Shown: positions 36,359-48,791 of the stretch, piece by piece
Layout: the number at the start of each line of letters is the position of its first letter
Numbering within the stretch: position 1 is the stretch's first letter
DNA from: Sorghum bicolor
Taxonomy: Eukaryota; Streptophyta; Magnoliopsida; Poales; Poaceae
Assembly: GCF_000003195.3 (NCBI RefSeq)
Contig: NW_018396410.1
Span: 229,748 to 293,747 of the forward strand
Reading direction: 5' to 3'
DNA: 64,000 nt
Notes under the pieces: model-generated
The model's database searches: none
Seen by the model: the letters and a program-made list of their open reading frames with translations, nothing else
Told to the model about the DNA's origin: nothing
Program-made: the position numbers and the translations under genes

Positions 36359-36366
36359 CTTATATA
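36359..36366 (-). promoter_or_regulatory. TATA box of a putative internal promoter before the extra ORF
   Basis: The minus strand reads TATATAAG in the context GCGGTATATAAGCCGC. The nearest CCGGTACTACCGG palindrome core (36385-36397) is 18 bp upstream; in the LTR the corresponding spacing is 19 bp. The intervening bases also align: both start CAGTG and share TACT and GTATA. Confidence 0.55.
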
Positions 36367-36383
36367 CCGCAGTAAAAAGCACT

Positions 36384-36522
36384 GCCGGTACTACCGGCTT
36401 CAGGGGCCGGTACCACCGGCGGGCCAGATACCTGCGAGCGCGGTTCTGCGGGATTTTGGCCTACCGGTGCTACCGGGCTTTGGCCGGTACCACCGGCTGG
36501 AGCCGGTACCACCGACCGGGCA
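36384..36522. repeat. Second CCGGTACYACCGG palindrome cluster, homologous to the LTR cluster
   Basis: Five or so palindromes are present, with the linker GGTTCTGCGGGATTTTGGCC at about 36439-36458. The LTR has nearly the same linker at about 31617-31636. The stretch around 36380-36425 also resembles LTR positions 31729-31772. This is a partial internal copy of the U3 promoter region in the same orientation. Confidence 0.75.
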
Positions 36523-36703
36523 GAAAAACAGCGCTTAAGATGAACTTAGTGTGATAAACTTAGAACAACTCAAGCATGACCAGATTTCATCAAATCATCA
36601 CAAAACAATGGTCATGGTTGAGATGTGAAAAATAGATTTTGAAAAAGCACTAGAATTTTCACAAAGGTTTGTCCTTTCTAATCAATCAAGTATGTGCAAG
36701 ACA

Positions 36704-39700
36704 TCAAGCCACGTTACGAGAATGAACGATATTTAGTTCACGCCTCAAAGCACAAAACCTTGACTCATCTAGAGGTTTAGTGAAGATATCGGCTAACTGG
36801 TATTCGGTTCTCACATGTTGCACAGCGATATCTCCTTTGGATTGGTGGTCTCTCAGGAAATGATGTCGAATGTCTATGTGCTTTGTTCTAGAGTGGTTTA
36901 CAGGATTATCAGCTAGCTTGATTGCCCCCTCATTGTCACATAAGAGGAGAATCTTGCTTTGCTCACAACCAAAGTCTCTCAAGGTTTGCTTCATCCAAAG
37001 CAGTTGGGCACAGCAAGCGCCGGCCGCCACATACTCGGCTTCAGCGGTAGAAAGGGCAATGGAGTTTTGTTTCTTAGAACTCCAGGACACCAAAGACCTA
37101 CCAAGGAATTGGCAAGTCCCTGATGTACTCTTTCGCTCTACCCTGCAACCGGCATAGTCCGAATCGGAGTAGCCAAGTAGAGTGAAAGTGGAGCCCTTGG
37201 GGTACCATAAGCCAAGATTAGGAGTGAACACAAGATATCGAAAGATTCTCTTAACAGCCATAAGATGACATTCTTTCGGATTAGCTTGAAACCTTGCACA
37301 CATGCACACACTAAACATAATATCAGGCCTAGATGCACAAAGGTAAAGCAAAGATCCAATCATGGAGCGATATACCTTTTGATCAATGGCCTTGCCGTCT
37401 CCATCAAGGTCAAGATGTCCGGTTGTTGGCATTGGTGTCTTTATGGGTTTGGCCTTGTCCATGTCAAACTTCTTTAGCATGTCGGTGGTGTACTTGGTTT
37501 GACTTATGAATGTGCCGTCCTTGAGTTGCTTGATTTGAAGTCCAAGGAAGTATGTCAACTCCCCCATCATGGACATCTCGAACCTTTTGGTCATGATCCT
37601 ACTAAATTCCTCACTGAAGTCCGCATTAGTACTACCAAATATAATTATTTGGCATATAAAAATATCATTATTGACTTTGCGAGTAAATAAAGTGGGATCG
37701 GCTTTCCCAATCTCAAACCCTTGTTTGAGTAGGAAATCCTTGAGACAATCATACCAAGCTCTAGGGGCTTGCTTAAGCCCATAGAGTGCCTTGTCCAGCT
37801 TGTATACATGATCGGGATGATGTGAATCTTCAAAACCCGGTGGTTGCTCCACGTACACGGTTTCGGAGAGGGGGCCATTTAGGAATGCACTTTTCACGTC
37901 CATTTGAAACAACTTGAAATCATGGTGAGCAGCAAAGGCAAGTAATATACGAATAGATTCAAGCCTAGCTACAGGTGCATAAGTCTCCCCAAAATCCAAA
38001 CCTTCAATTTGAGTGAAACCTTTGGCTACCAACCGAGCCTTGTTTCTAGTGACCACGCCATACTCATCTTCTTTGTTGCGGAAAACCCATTTGGTACCTA
38101 TCACGTTTTGCTTGGGTCTTTCCACCAAGGACCAGACTTCATTCCTAGTGAAGTTGTTCAACTCTTCTTGCATAGCCATCACCCAATCCGGATCCGCCAA
38201 GGCATCTTCCACCCTATTTGGCAACATAGAGGAGACAAAAGAGTAATGTTCACAAAAACTGACTAAACGAGAGCGTGTTGTTTACCCCTCGTTGTATGTC
38301 TCCCAAAATGCTATCAACGGGATGATCCCGTTGAATAGAGTGATGAACTCTTGGGTGTGGCACTGCTGTTCTTGTTTGAATGGGACCATCATCTTCATCT
38401 TCATGGTCTTGGTTGATTGGAGAGTCTAGATTTTGAGCGTTTTGATCTCCATCTTGGTTTGGTTCTTGTGCTTGAGGTGGATCTTGTTTAGCTTGTTCTC
38501 TTGAGTCATGACCTCTTCTTGATGTGGAAGCATCATCATGGGTATTGGTTGACCCATGATGCAGGTTTGGGTCACGAGAAATTTGCATGTGTGCATCATC
38601 TTCTTCTTCTTCAACGGGTTTCACTTCACCGGTAGCAAGCTTTTTGATTACTTGGTGTGATGGCTCTTCTTTACCTAAAATTTCAGCATTGACTTGCTCT
38701 TTTTGAGAGCCATCGCTTTCATCAAAAGTCACGTCTACCGCTATTTCAATTTGACCGGTGGTCTCATTGAAAACACGATAGCCATGTTGATTAGTAGCAT
38801 AACCAAGTAAGAATCCTTCATCAACCTTTGGTGCGAACTTAGAGCTTTTGGATCTTTTATTAAGTATGAAACACTTGCATCCAAAAACTCTGAAGTAATC
38901 CACCTTAGGCTTTTTACCGGTTAGGAGCTCGTAGGCAGTTTTCTTCCTCAGCTTGTGAAGATATAGGCGGTTGATTGCATGACATGCCGTGTTAACGGCT
39001 TCTGCCCAATAATCCTTTTCAGAGATCTTGTATTCATCCAACATTGCTCTTGCGGATTCAATGAGTGTTCGGTTCTTTCTTTCCACCACACCGTTTTGTT
39101 GAGGAGTATATGCAACCGAGAACTCATGCTTGATGCCTTCTTCATCAAGGTATGCTTCAATGTTGGTGTTTCTAAATTCAGTCCCGTTGTCGCTTCTCAC
39201 TTTCTTGATCTTCACTTCAAACTCATTTTGAGCCCTTCTTGCAAACTTCTTGAAGATCCCTTGAGTCTCACTCTTGTCCTTCAAAAAGAATACCCACGTG
39301 AAGCGAGAAAAGTCATCGACAATTACAAAACCATATTTGTTACCTCCAATGCTTATGTAAGCATTGGGTCCGAATAAATCCATGTGAAGAAGCTCAAGTG
39401 GTCTTGATGTAGTCACGATGTTCTTCGCGGGATGCTTGGCTCCAACTTGTTTTCCCGCTTGACATGCACTGCAAATTCTATCTTTCTCAAAAGAAACATT
39501 CGTTAGTCCTAGGATGTGTTCACCTCTTTGAAGATCGGCCAAGTTCCTCATCCCAACATGGGCTAGACGGCGATGCCACAGCCAGCCCATGCTAGATTTT
39601 GCCACTAAACAAGTCTCAGACCCCACTCTACTAGCTGAAAAATCAACTAGATAGAGCTTGCCCTTTAGTTGACCCGTAAAAGCAATAGAGGAATCCGACC

Positions 39701-39983
39701 TTCTAGAGACTTCCACACCCTTATCCGTAAAGAGACAATTGTAACCCTTCTCACAAAGTTGTGAGACGGACAACAAATTGTATCCCAATGAATCCACAAG
39801 CAAAACATTTGAAATGGCAATTTTACCTAAACCAAGGATATCTCCTTTACTATTGTCACCAAACACAATCCTTTCACTTGTGGTTTGATTTGGTTGAAAG
39901 AAGGTGAACATGCTCTTCTCTCCGGTCATGTGATTGGTGCATCCACTATCGAGCGCCCAACTTGGCCCACCAGAGGAATAAAC
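36704..39983 (-). pseudogene. pol: Sire-2 pol: protease, integrase, RT, RNase H; frameshift and lost RT catalytic motif
   Basis: The pol frame starts right after a TTGTAG at 39984. The protease has LDSGCTNHMTG. Integrase is complete in motif terms: HRRLAHVG, CSACQAGK, VDDFSRFTW, VRSDNGTEF and NGVVERKNRTL supply HHCC and D,D,E. The frame breaks near 38278-38283 by one extra base. It continues at 38227 into RVT_2 RT ([47 protein letters not shown]) and RNase H ([14 protein letters not shown]), ending near 36704. In RT, four codons are absent between plus positions 37645 and 37646, exactly where Sire-1 has YVDD. The deletion is in frame and removes both catalytic aspartates. Confidence 0.9.
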
Positions 39984-39996
39984 CTACAAGATAAGA

Positions 39997-42436
39997 TTAA
40001 GCCTTTGTTTTAGGTCCCGAGTTGGAACCTAGGGGGTTAGACACATAAGATTTGGGCACCCAAACACTCCTCAAGATTTGTCTCTTCTTGAGGGCGCCCA
40101 CATACTTCACAACAATCTTGCCATCCTTATCCCAACAACACATGTAATCACAGATATGATTGCGTGAGATAGGCTCTTGTTGCTTGGGCATTTCCCTTTG
40201 CTTCTTTTTGATGTCCTTGTTGCTTGCAAGTGGAATTGTAGGAGTGACAACATTGTTCACTTTGTCAATAAGGTCAACAAGAGGCACACTCTTGTTGAAC
40301 TTCACACAAGCCACCCCATTTATCATGTTTCTTCCATTGGCTCTACCATTATACCTGTTGTATCCGAGGCCATCCTTGATTATGGGGTGCCTTGATGCCT
40401 TGAACACATTTGCCGGTTGCTTGTCCTTGCACTTGCAACCAATCTTGACAATTGTGTTTAATCTTTGGATCTCCTTGTCCTTCTTTGCTAACTCATCAAG
40501 GTTAGTGAGACAAGCATTTATGTCAACATTTATGCATCTTTCACAGCTTTTACTTGTAGAAGCCTTTGAATCCTTGGAAGCGTTAGAGGTGCTAGACCAA
40601 AGCTTTTCATAGTTTAGTTCAAGCTCATGATATTTTGTTGTCAAGCTTGTGAGGCTTTCTTGAGCCAAACTATGATCATTCTTTAGGCTAGCCAAAGATC
40701 CATTGAGTGAGGAATGTTCCTTAGTCAATCGCTCATTAGAGTTTTTGACTAGAGACAATTCTACACTCAATTTCTCAACCCTCTCCTTTTCCTTGGAGAG
40801 ACATACTTCGAGCCCTTGGTTCTTCTCCCTTTCCTCTAGGAGCAATTCGCCTTGCGACTCGATGCATGACTCAAGCTTGTCATTAGCGTATATTAGCTTT
40901 AGAATTTTAGTTGCAGCAGCTTTACCATATTTCTTAATGAGATTGTTAGCATAGTTTTCATCATCTTCATTATCACTATCATAGTCACTAGTGGTTTGAG
41001 GAGAGGAGTCAGTTTGTACCTTGTCTCCTTTTGCCATAAGGCATGTAGGAGTGTCATCATCGTCATCGGAGAGATTGGCGAAGAGCCTAGGCGATGAATG
41101 GGTGTCGGAGATAAGTGCTGTTGATGAAGCAACGTTGGTGAGGATCTTGTTTGGGGAGGATCCTTCTTGTACTGCGATGGCAGCTACACTCTTCTTCTCA
41201 TTGTCATCATCATCACTGTCACTGTCCGATTGCCATTCTTGCCCGAGGTGAGCTTCCCCTTTCTTCTTGTCTTTGTACTTCTTGTCATTTTGTTTGGTGT
41301 ACCTTGACTTCTTTCCTTTATTGGGACAATCTGCTGCAAGATGGCCGGTGTCACCACACTCATAGCAAAACCTCTTCCTATATGGCTTGCTTCCTCCATA
41401 TCTCCTCATCTTATCTTTCTTCATTCTCAGATAGTTCTTATAGTTTCCCACCAGCATAGCTTGTTCTTCATCAAGATCATCAACATCTTTGTGCTTATGC
41501 TCACAACATCCTTTGTTGCAATGGCTTGACTCACTTGCATGTGAAGCTTTGAGTGCTATGTTCTTTCTTTGATTTAAGGCTTCTTTTGCTTCATCATCCA
41601 AGACTTCATGATGCATCAACTTTGCAAGCATTTCTTGAGGTGTCATAGTGTGATAGTTGTCTTTCTCCAAGATGACGGATGCAAGCATGTTGTTTCTTTG
41701 TCTATACACTCTACAAATCTTTCTTGCTGCAGAGTTGTCATCCCATGTTGTTGCTCCAAGTGCTCTAATTTGATTGATCAATGACATAAACCTATCAAAC
41801 ATGGCTTTTGTTGTTTCTCCCTCAAGTATGCAAAAGTTCTCAATCTTACTTTGCAGGAGCTCAGTGTTTCCTACTTACACTCTTGTCTCCTTCAAATGAC
41901 ACTTTCAAGGTGTCCCAAATCTGCTTAGCATTTACCATACCATTTACTTTGTTGTTGTCTTCCGGAGTGAGACATTGCAGAATCAGGGTGGCAGCTGTTG
42001 CATTGAGGTGAAAATCTCTCTCATCTTCGGAAGTCCACTCACTTGGATTTTGCGGTGGATTTACTCCAATGTCCACTACTTCCCAGCATCTTGCGGCAAT
42101 GAGATGCAACTTCATTCTATGAGCCCAATCGGTATACCTAATACCATCAAATGGAGGTGGCTTTCCAGGATTGATCATCGGTAATGTTGGATTCTTGCTT
42201 GAGCTGCTGTAATCAAACCCAGTGTTGTTGCAGGTCTTTGACACTTTGCTAGCATCTTCATTTCCACCTTCTCCATCCGACTCAAGACTCCTTTTACCTT
42301 GGAGTTCTTTCATCTTGTCTAGCTCTTCTTGCATTTTCTTCATCTGCTCTTTCTGCTGCAGCTGCAGGGATGCTGTGATCTGTGCTGTGATTTGCTCAAC
42401 GATTTGTTGTTGAGTTGTTGGATCCATCTTGGCCAA
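39997..42436 (-). pseudogene. gag: Sire-2 gag, single-base frameshift
   Basis: The first part (42436-41861, 191 codons) begins MAKMDPTTQQQIVEQ with a glutamine/lysine-rich coiled coil, then the Copia gag core (KPPPFDGIRYTDWAHRMKLHL). One extra base at about 41863 shifts the frame into a stop. The gag core resumes in another frame at 41802 (MFDRFMSLINQIRALG), followed by the CCHC zinc knuckle CYECGDTGHLAADC, acid-rich segments, a long coiled coil (about 40900-40600) and a WVPKSYVSNP ending like Sire-1 gag. The TAA at 39999-39997 ends gag just before the pol frame. Length and layout match Sirevirus gag. Confidence 0.85.
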
Positions 42437-42477
42437 TATTATTCCTCACGCGGTGAAGCGTTTGTACGAGGAACCTT

Positions 42478-42489
42478 GCTCTGATACCA
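42478..42489 (-). other. Primer binding site of Sire-2 (initiator Met-tRNA)
   Basis: The minus strand reads TGGTATCAGAGC, two bases inside the LTR edge at 42492, the standard plant site. Confidence 0.9.
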
Positions 42490-42491
42490 AT

Positions 42492-44054
42492 TGAAAGGAT
42501 CTAATTGGCCTAGAGGGGGGTGAATAGGCGTACCTTAAAAACCTGAAACTCAAAAACTCAAGTTGCGGAAGTCAAAAGCCTGTCGGTACCACCGACAGTT
42601 TGGGCCGGTACTACTGGTGTCACACAGCCAGTAGTACCGACGCAAACTGCTGGTACTACCGACTCCCTAAGACAGCTACGAAATCAGAGTGTAAAGGGCT
42701 TAGATTTCAGATCTGAGTTTTACCCCACTTTCCTAGGTGTAGAAGAAGGTGTTGTTGAAGTCTCCTTAGCTTAGTTCTTCTCCACACCGTAGATCGACCT
42801 TTGTTTACATGTGGAAAAGAGAAAAGAGATAGGAACACCAAGAACACAAACAAGGGTAGTCGAAGCTACCTCCACAGCAAGACAAGGTATTTTTCCCGAG
42901 GTTCGGCAATCTCCACTAAGGAGTTCCTACGTCCCCGTTGTTGAGGTGACCACGAAGGTCTGACCACTTAGGTCTCCTCCTCAAGCAACCACAAAGGTTG
43001 GCTTGATGTTTCCACTAAGAATCAAGGGGTAATACAAACACTTCGGGGTGCCCTTACAAATGAATCAACACGGGCAACCACGAAGAACGCCTAGCCGGCT
43101 AGGGTTCCAAGAACCCAAGAGTAACGAACACAAACCAAACCGGCAAGACGAGGAACGGAGTGCTCAAGTCACAGATCGAAGCTCCCAACTCTCTAATCTC
43201 ACTTCTCTAGCTCGAATCTCTCAAGAAATGAAGTCTAGGAGCAAGAGGGAGAGAGAGTGGGTGAGACAAAGCTTGGAGACTGTTTTCTCAGAGTTGGAGT
43301 AGCTAGAATGAGCAAGCCAATGGTTAGAAAAGAGGAGAGAGCTATTTATACTAGAGTACAGAACACTGGCCGGTACTACCGGTGCAAACACCGGTACCAC
43401 CGACGCCCCCAGATCTAAACGTGAGAAAGCTGAGAAAGATGCGAAAAAAGGCCTACAGGTACCACCGGCCAGTGCCGGTACCACCGGTGGAAGGCCGGTA
43501 CCACCGGCAGTTCAAAATCTCGCAAAACCGCAGTTCTGCGAGAATTTGGCCTGCCGGTACTACCGGCGTTTCACCAGTACTACCGGCGGTAGCCGGTACT
43601 ACCGGTCAAAGCCCGGTACTACCGGTAGTTTATTTTCTCGCAAAACTTAGGAGAGAACTAGCACTGCCGGTACCACCGGCCTTGAGGGCCGGTACCACCG
43701 GCCCACCCTGGCAGAGAAGAAACTTTCCAGAAGTTCGTGCGTGCAAGTGTCTCTCTCAAGCGCAAAGACTAAGTTGACTTGAGCACCTTTATCCTCATCT
43801 TACCAACTCAATTTGCATCCCTCTTGATAGTGCGGTGTTTCCTATAACTCAAACAAGAAATAAAACTAGGTAGCTTCTTGAGTTGAAACATCGCTTAAAT
43901 GAAGAAAATTTTGGGGATGCTGTGATTCACCAAATGTACATGTTTGATCCCATCAATGAACTAACACCTGTAGATCATACTTGATAGACATGTTAGTTCC
44001 TAATTTGATTGTCATAAATTATCAAAACCCACACCGGGGGCGAATGCACTTACA
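42492..44054 (-). repeat. 5' LTR of Sire-2 (1563 bp)
   Basis: TGAAAGGATC to CTTACA, collinear with the solo LTR at 30557-32119. The first 640 bp show only about six differences by eye. It contains the TATA box (about 43344-43351, minus strand) and palindrome cluster (about 43370-43705). It is followed by GCGTG of satellite array D. Confidence 0.92.
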
Positions 44055-47000
44055 GCGTGCGTCCAAAATAGTTTCTTAGCCTATGGTGCATTAGGCACAA
44101 ACCGTGTACCTATCTTGCACCGAAACAAACACAATCTCCAAAGAGACCGAAGTGAGATTCTATATGACACACGTCATCTAGGAGTTCTATTGGGTGCTTC
44201 CAAATATATTTCGAAGCATATGGTACGTTCGATGCAATTCGTGTACCTATCTTGCATCAAGATTAGCACTATCTCCAAACAAAGCAAATTGAGCTTCCAC
44301 TTGAGCCCCTTTACCCAGGAGTATCATCGGGTGCATCCAAAATGGTTTCTTAGCCTATGATGCACTAGGCGCAAACTGTGTACCTATCTTGCACCAAAAC
44401 TAACTCTGTCTCCAAACAGACCAAAACAAGATTCTATATGACACATGTCATCTAGGAGTTCTATTGGGGTGCGTCTAAATGGATTTTTTAGCATATGGTA
44501 TGTTCCAAGCAAACCGTGCACCTATCTTGCATCAAGATTAGCACTATCTCCAAACAGATCGAACCGAGCTTCCACTTGAGCCTCTTCACCTAGGATTATC
44601 ATCGGGTGCTTCCATAATGGTTTCTGAGCCTATGGTGCATTATGTGCAAACCATGCACCAATCTTGCACCTAAACTAACACTGTCTCCAAACAGATTGAA
44701 GCGAGATTCCATATGACACACATGATCTAGGAGTTCTATCGGGTGCGTCCAAATTGATTTCTGAGAATATGGTACGTTCCATGCAAACCGTACACCTATC
44801 TTTCATCAAGATTAGCACTATCTCCAAACAGACCGAACCGAGCTTTCACTTGAGCCTCTTCACCTAGGAGTACCATCGGGGACTTCCACAACGATTTCTG
44901 AGCCTATGGTGCACTGGGCACAAACCATGCAACTATCTTGCACCGAAACTAATACTATCTCCAACTGGACCGAAGCGAGATTCAATATGATACACTTCAT
45001 CTAGTTGTTCCATCGGGTGCATCTACAGTTCCATCGGGTGTGTCCAAATTGATTTTTGAGCATATGGTATGTTCCAAGCAAATTGTGCACCTATCTTGCA
45101 TCAAGATTAGAACTATCTCCAAACAGACAGAACCAAGATTCCACATGAGCCTCTTCACCAAGGAGTACCATCGCGTGCGTCCAAAATACTTTCTTAGACT
45201 ATGGTGCATTAGGCACAAACCGTGTACCTATCTTGCACCAAAACTAACACTATCTCCAAAGAGACCGAAGTGAGATTCTATATGACACACGTCATCTAGT
45301 AGTTCTATTGGGTGCTTCCAAATATATTTTGAAGCATATGGTACGTTCGATGCAATTCGTGCACTTATCTTGCATCAAGATTAGCACTATCTCCAAACAA
45401 AGCAAACTGAGCTTCCACTTGAGCCCCTTTACCCAGGAGTATCATCGGGTGCATCCAAAATGGTTTCTTAGCCTATGATGCATTAGGCGCAAACTGTGTA
45501 CCTATCTTGCACCAAAACTCTCTGTCTCCAAACAGACCAAAGCGAGATTCTATTTGACACATGACATCTTGGAGTTCTATTGGGGTGCTTCTAAATGGAT
45601 TTTTTCGCATATGGTATGTTCCATGCAAACCGTGCACCTATCTTGCATCAAGATTAGCACTATCTCCAAACAGATCGAACCGAGCTTCCACTTGAGCCTC
45701 TTCACCTAGGATTATCATCGGGTGCTTCCATAATGGTTTCTGAGCCTATGGTGCATTATGTGCAAACCATGCACCAATCTTGCACCTAAACTAACACTGT
45801 CTCCAAACAGATTGAAGCGAGATTCCATATGACACACATGATCTAGGGGTTCTATCAGGTGCGTCCAAATTGATTTATGAGAATATGGTACATTCCATGC
45901 AAACCGTACACCTATCTTTCATCAAGATTAGCACTATCTCCAAACAGACCGAACCGAGCTTTCACTTGAGCCTCTTCACCTAGGAGTAACATCGGGAACT
46001 TCCACAATGATTTCTGAGCCTATGGTGCACTGGGCACAAACCATGCAACTATCTTGCACCGAAACTAATACTATCTCCAACTGGACCGAAGCGAGATTCA
46101 ATATGATACACTTCATCTAGTAGTTCCATCGGGTGCATCTACAGTTCCATCGGGTGTGTCCAAATTAATTTCTGAGCATATGGTATGTTCCATGCAAACT
46201 GTGCACCTATCTTGCATCAAGATTAGAACTATCTACAAACAGAGAACCAAGATTCCACATGAGCCTCTTCACCAAGGAGTACCATCGTGTGCGTCCAAAA
46301 TAGTTTCTTAGCCTATGGTGCATTAGGCACAAACCGTGTACCTATCTTGCACTGAAACTAACACTATCTCCAAAGAGACCGAAGTGAGATTCTATATGAC
46401 ACATGTCATCTAGGAGTTCTATTGGGTGCTTCCAAATATATTTCGAAGCATATGGTACGTTCGATGCAATTCGTGCACCTATCTTGCATCAAGATTAGCA
46501 CTATCTCTAAACAAAGCAAACTGAGCTTCCACTCGAGCCCCGTTACCCAGGAGTATCATCGGGTGCATCCAAAATGGTTTCTTATCCTATGATGCATTAG
46601 GCGCAAACTGTGTACCTATCTTGCACCAAAACTCTCTGTCTCCAAACAGACCAAAGCGAGATTCTATATGACACATGTCATCTAGGAGTTCTATTGGGGT
46701 GCGTCTAAATGGATTTCTTAGCATATGGTATGTTCCATGCAAACCGTGCACCTATCTTGCATCAAGATTAGCACTATCTCCAAACAGATCGAACCGACCT
46801 TCCACTTGAGCCTCTTCACCTAGGATTATCATCGGGTGCTTCCATAATTGTTTCTGAGCCTATGGTGCATTATGCGCAAACCATGCACCAATCTTGCACC
46901 TAAACTAACACTGTCTCCAAACAGATTGAAGCTAGATTCCATATGACACACATGATCTAGGAGTTCTATTGGGTGCGTCCAAATTGATTTATGAGAATAT

Positions 47001-48791
47001 GGTACGTTCCACGCAAACCGTACACCTATCTTTCATCAAGATTAGCACTATCTCCAAATAGACCGAACCAAGCTTTCACTTGAGCCTCTTCACCTAGGAG
47101 TACCTTCAGGAATTTCCACAACGATTTCTGAGCCTCTGGTGCACTGGGCACAAACCATGCAACTATCTTGCACCGAAACTAATTCTATCTCCAACCGGAC
47201 AGAAGCGTGATTCCATATGATAAACTTCATCTAGTAGTTCCATCGGGTGCATCCACAGTTCCATCAGGTTTGTCCAAATTGATTTTTGAGCATATGGTAT
47301 GTTCCATGCAAACCGTGCACCTATCTTGCATCAAGATTAGAACTATCTCCAAACAGACAGAACCAAGATTCCACATGAGCCTCTTCACCAAGGAGTACCA
47401 TCGCGTGCGTCCAAAATAGTTTCTTAGCCTATGGTGCATTAGGCACAAACCGTGTACCTATCTTGCACCGAAACTAACACTATCTCCAAAGAGACCGAAG
47501 TGAGATTCTATATGACACACGTCATCTAGGAGTTCTATTGGGTGCTTCCAAATATATTTCGAAGCATATGGTACGTTCGATGCAATTCGTGCACCTATCT
47601 TGCATCAAGATTAGCACTATCTCTAAACAAAGCAAACTGAGCTTCCACTCGAGCCCTGTTACCCAGGAGTATCATCGGGTGCATCCAAAATGGTTTCTTA
47701 TCCTATGATGCATTAGGCGCAAACTGTGTACCTATCTTGCACCAAAACTCTCTGTCTCCAAACAGACCAAAGCGAGATTCTATATGACACATGTCATCTA
47801 GGAGTTCTATTGGGGTGCGTCTAAATGGATTTCTTAGCATATGGTATGTTCCATGCAAACCGTGCACCTATCTTGCATCAAGATTAGCACTATCTCCAAA
47901 CAGATTGAACCGACCTTCCACTTGAGCCTCTTCACCTAGGATTATCATCGGGTGCTTCCATAATGGTTTCTGAGCCTATGGTGCATTATGCGCAAACCAT
48001 GCACCAATCTTGCACCTAAACTAACACTGTCTCCAAACAGATTGAAGCTAGATTCCAAATGACACACATGATCTAGGAGTTCTATCGGGTGCGTCCAAAT
48101 TGATTTATGAGAATATGGTACGTTCCATGCAAACCGTACACCTATCTTTCATCAAGATTTGCACTATCTCCAAATAGACCGAACCAAGCTTTCACTTGAG
48201 CCTCTTCACCTAGGAGTACCTTCAGGAACTTCCACAACGATTTCTGAGCCTCTGGTGCACTGGGCACAAACCATGCAACTATCTTGCACCAAAACTAATT
48301 CTATCTCCAACTGGACAGAAGCGTGATTCCATATGATAAACTTCATCTAGTAGTTCCATCGGGTGCATCCACAGTTCCATTAGGTGTGTCCAAATTGATT
48401 TTTGAGCATATGGTATGTTCCATGCAAACCGTGCACCTATCTTGCATCAAGATTAGAACTATCTCCAAACAGACAGAACCAAGATTCCACATGAGCCTCT
48501 TCACCAAGGAGTACCATCGCGTGCGTCCAAAATAGTTTCTTAGCCTATGGTGCATTAGGCACAAACTGTGTACCTATCTTGCACTGAAACTAACACTATC
48601 TCCAAAGAGACCGAAGTGAGATTCTATATGACACACGCCATCTAGGAGTTCTATTGGCTGCTTCCAAATATATTTCGAAGCATATGGTACGTTCGATGCA
48701 ATTTGGGCACCTATCTTGCATCAAGATTAGCACTATCTCCAAACAAAGCAAACTAAGCTTCCAATTGAGCCCCTTTACCCAGGAGTATCAT
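44055..48791. repeat. Centromere-type satellite, array D, 1116-bp higher-order repeat
   Basis: The eight-monomer unit of array B is found again, with markers at 44997, 46113, 47227 and 48343 (spacings 1116, 1114, 1116). Copies share private features such as AACTCTCTGTCTCC in one monomer (45517, 46632, 47748), so this block was homogenised separately from array B. It ends at ATCAT, where the chromovirus LTR starts. Confidence 0.9.

Larger units (their letters stand above)
35838..36703 (-). promoter_or_regulatory. Spacer between Sire-2 pol and the extra ORF: leader and possible leader intron
   Basis: In minus-strand order the segment holds the end of pol, a quiet stretch (36703-36530), a palindrome cluster (about 36520-36384), a TATA box (36366-36359), then CT-rich and GGC-rich sequence like a grass 5' untranslated leader. 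A donor-like CAAG/GTACAT at 36124 and an acceptor-like GTTGTAG ending at 35824 could bound a 301-bp leader intron, placing the start at 35822. Two more palindromes lie at about 35929-35966. Plus-strand ORFs here are by-products of the palindromes. Confidence 0.5.
33293..44054 (-). mobile_element. Sire-2: Sirevirus-type Ty1/Copia element with extra ORF (minus strand)
   Basis: Minus-strand order: 5' LTR (44054-42492), primer binding site (42489-42478), gag (42436-39997), pol (39983-36704), an internal promoter-like segment (about 36520-35840), an extra ORF (35837-34008), a 3' untranslated region with polypurine tract, and a truncated 3' LTR (33438-33293). The outer edge of the 5' LTR is followed by GCGTG of the satellite. 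The same GCGTG site is used by the solo LTR upstream. Coding damage: a gag frameshift, a pol frameshift and loss of the RT catalytic motif; the extra ORF is intact. Confidence 0.88.

Noticed and set aside
3344..48564. Recurrent 66-90-codon ORFs starting MCLMHHRLRN or with RSMQFVHLSCIK in the satellite arrays
   Set aside because: They occur in every higher-order unit on both strands, follow the 137-bp period, and match no known protein. They are a consequence of a repeat with few stops, not genes.
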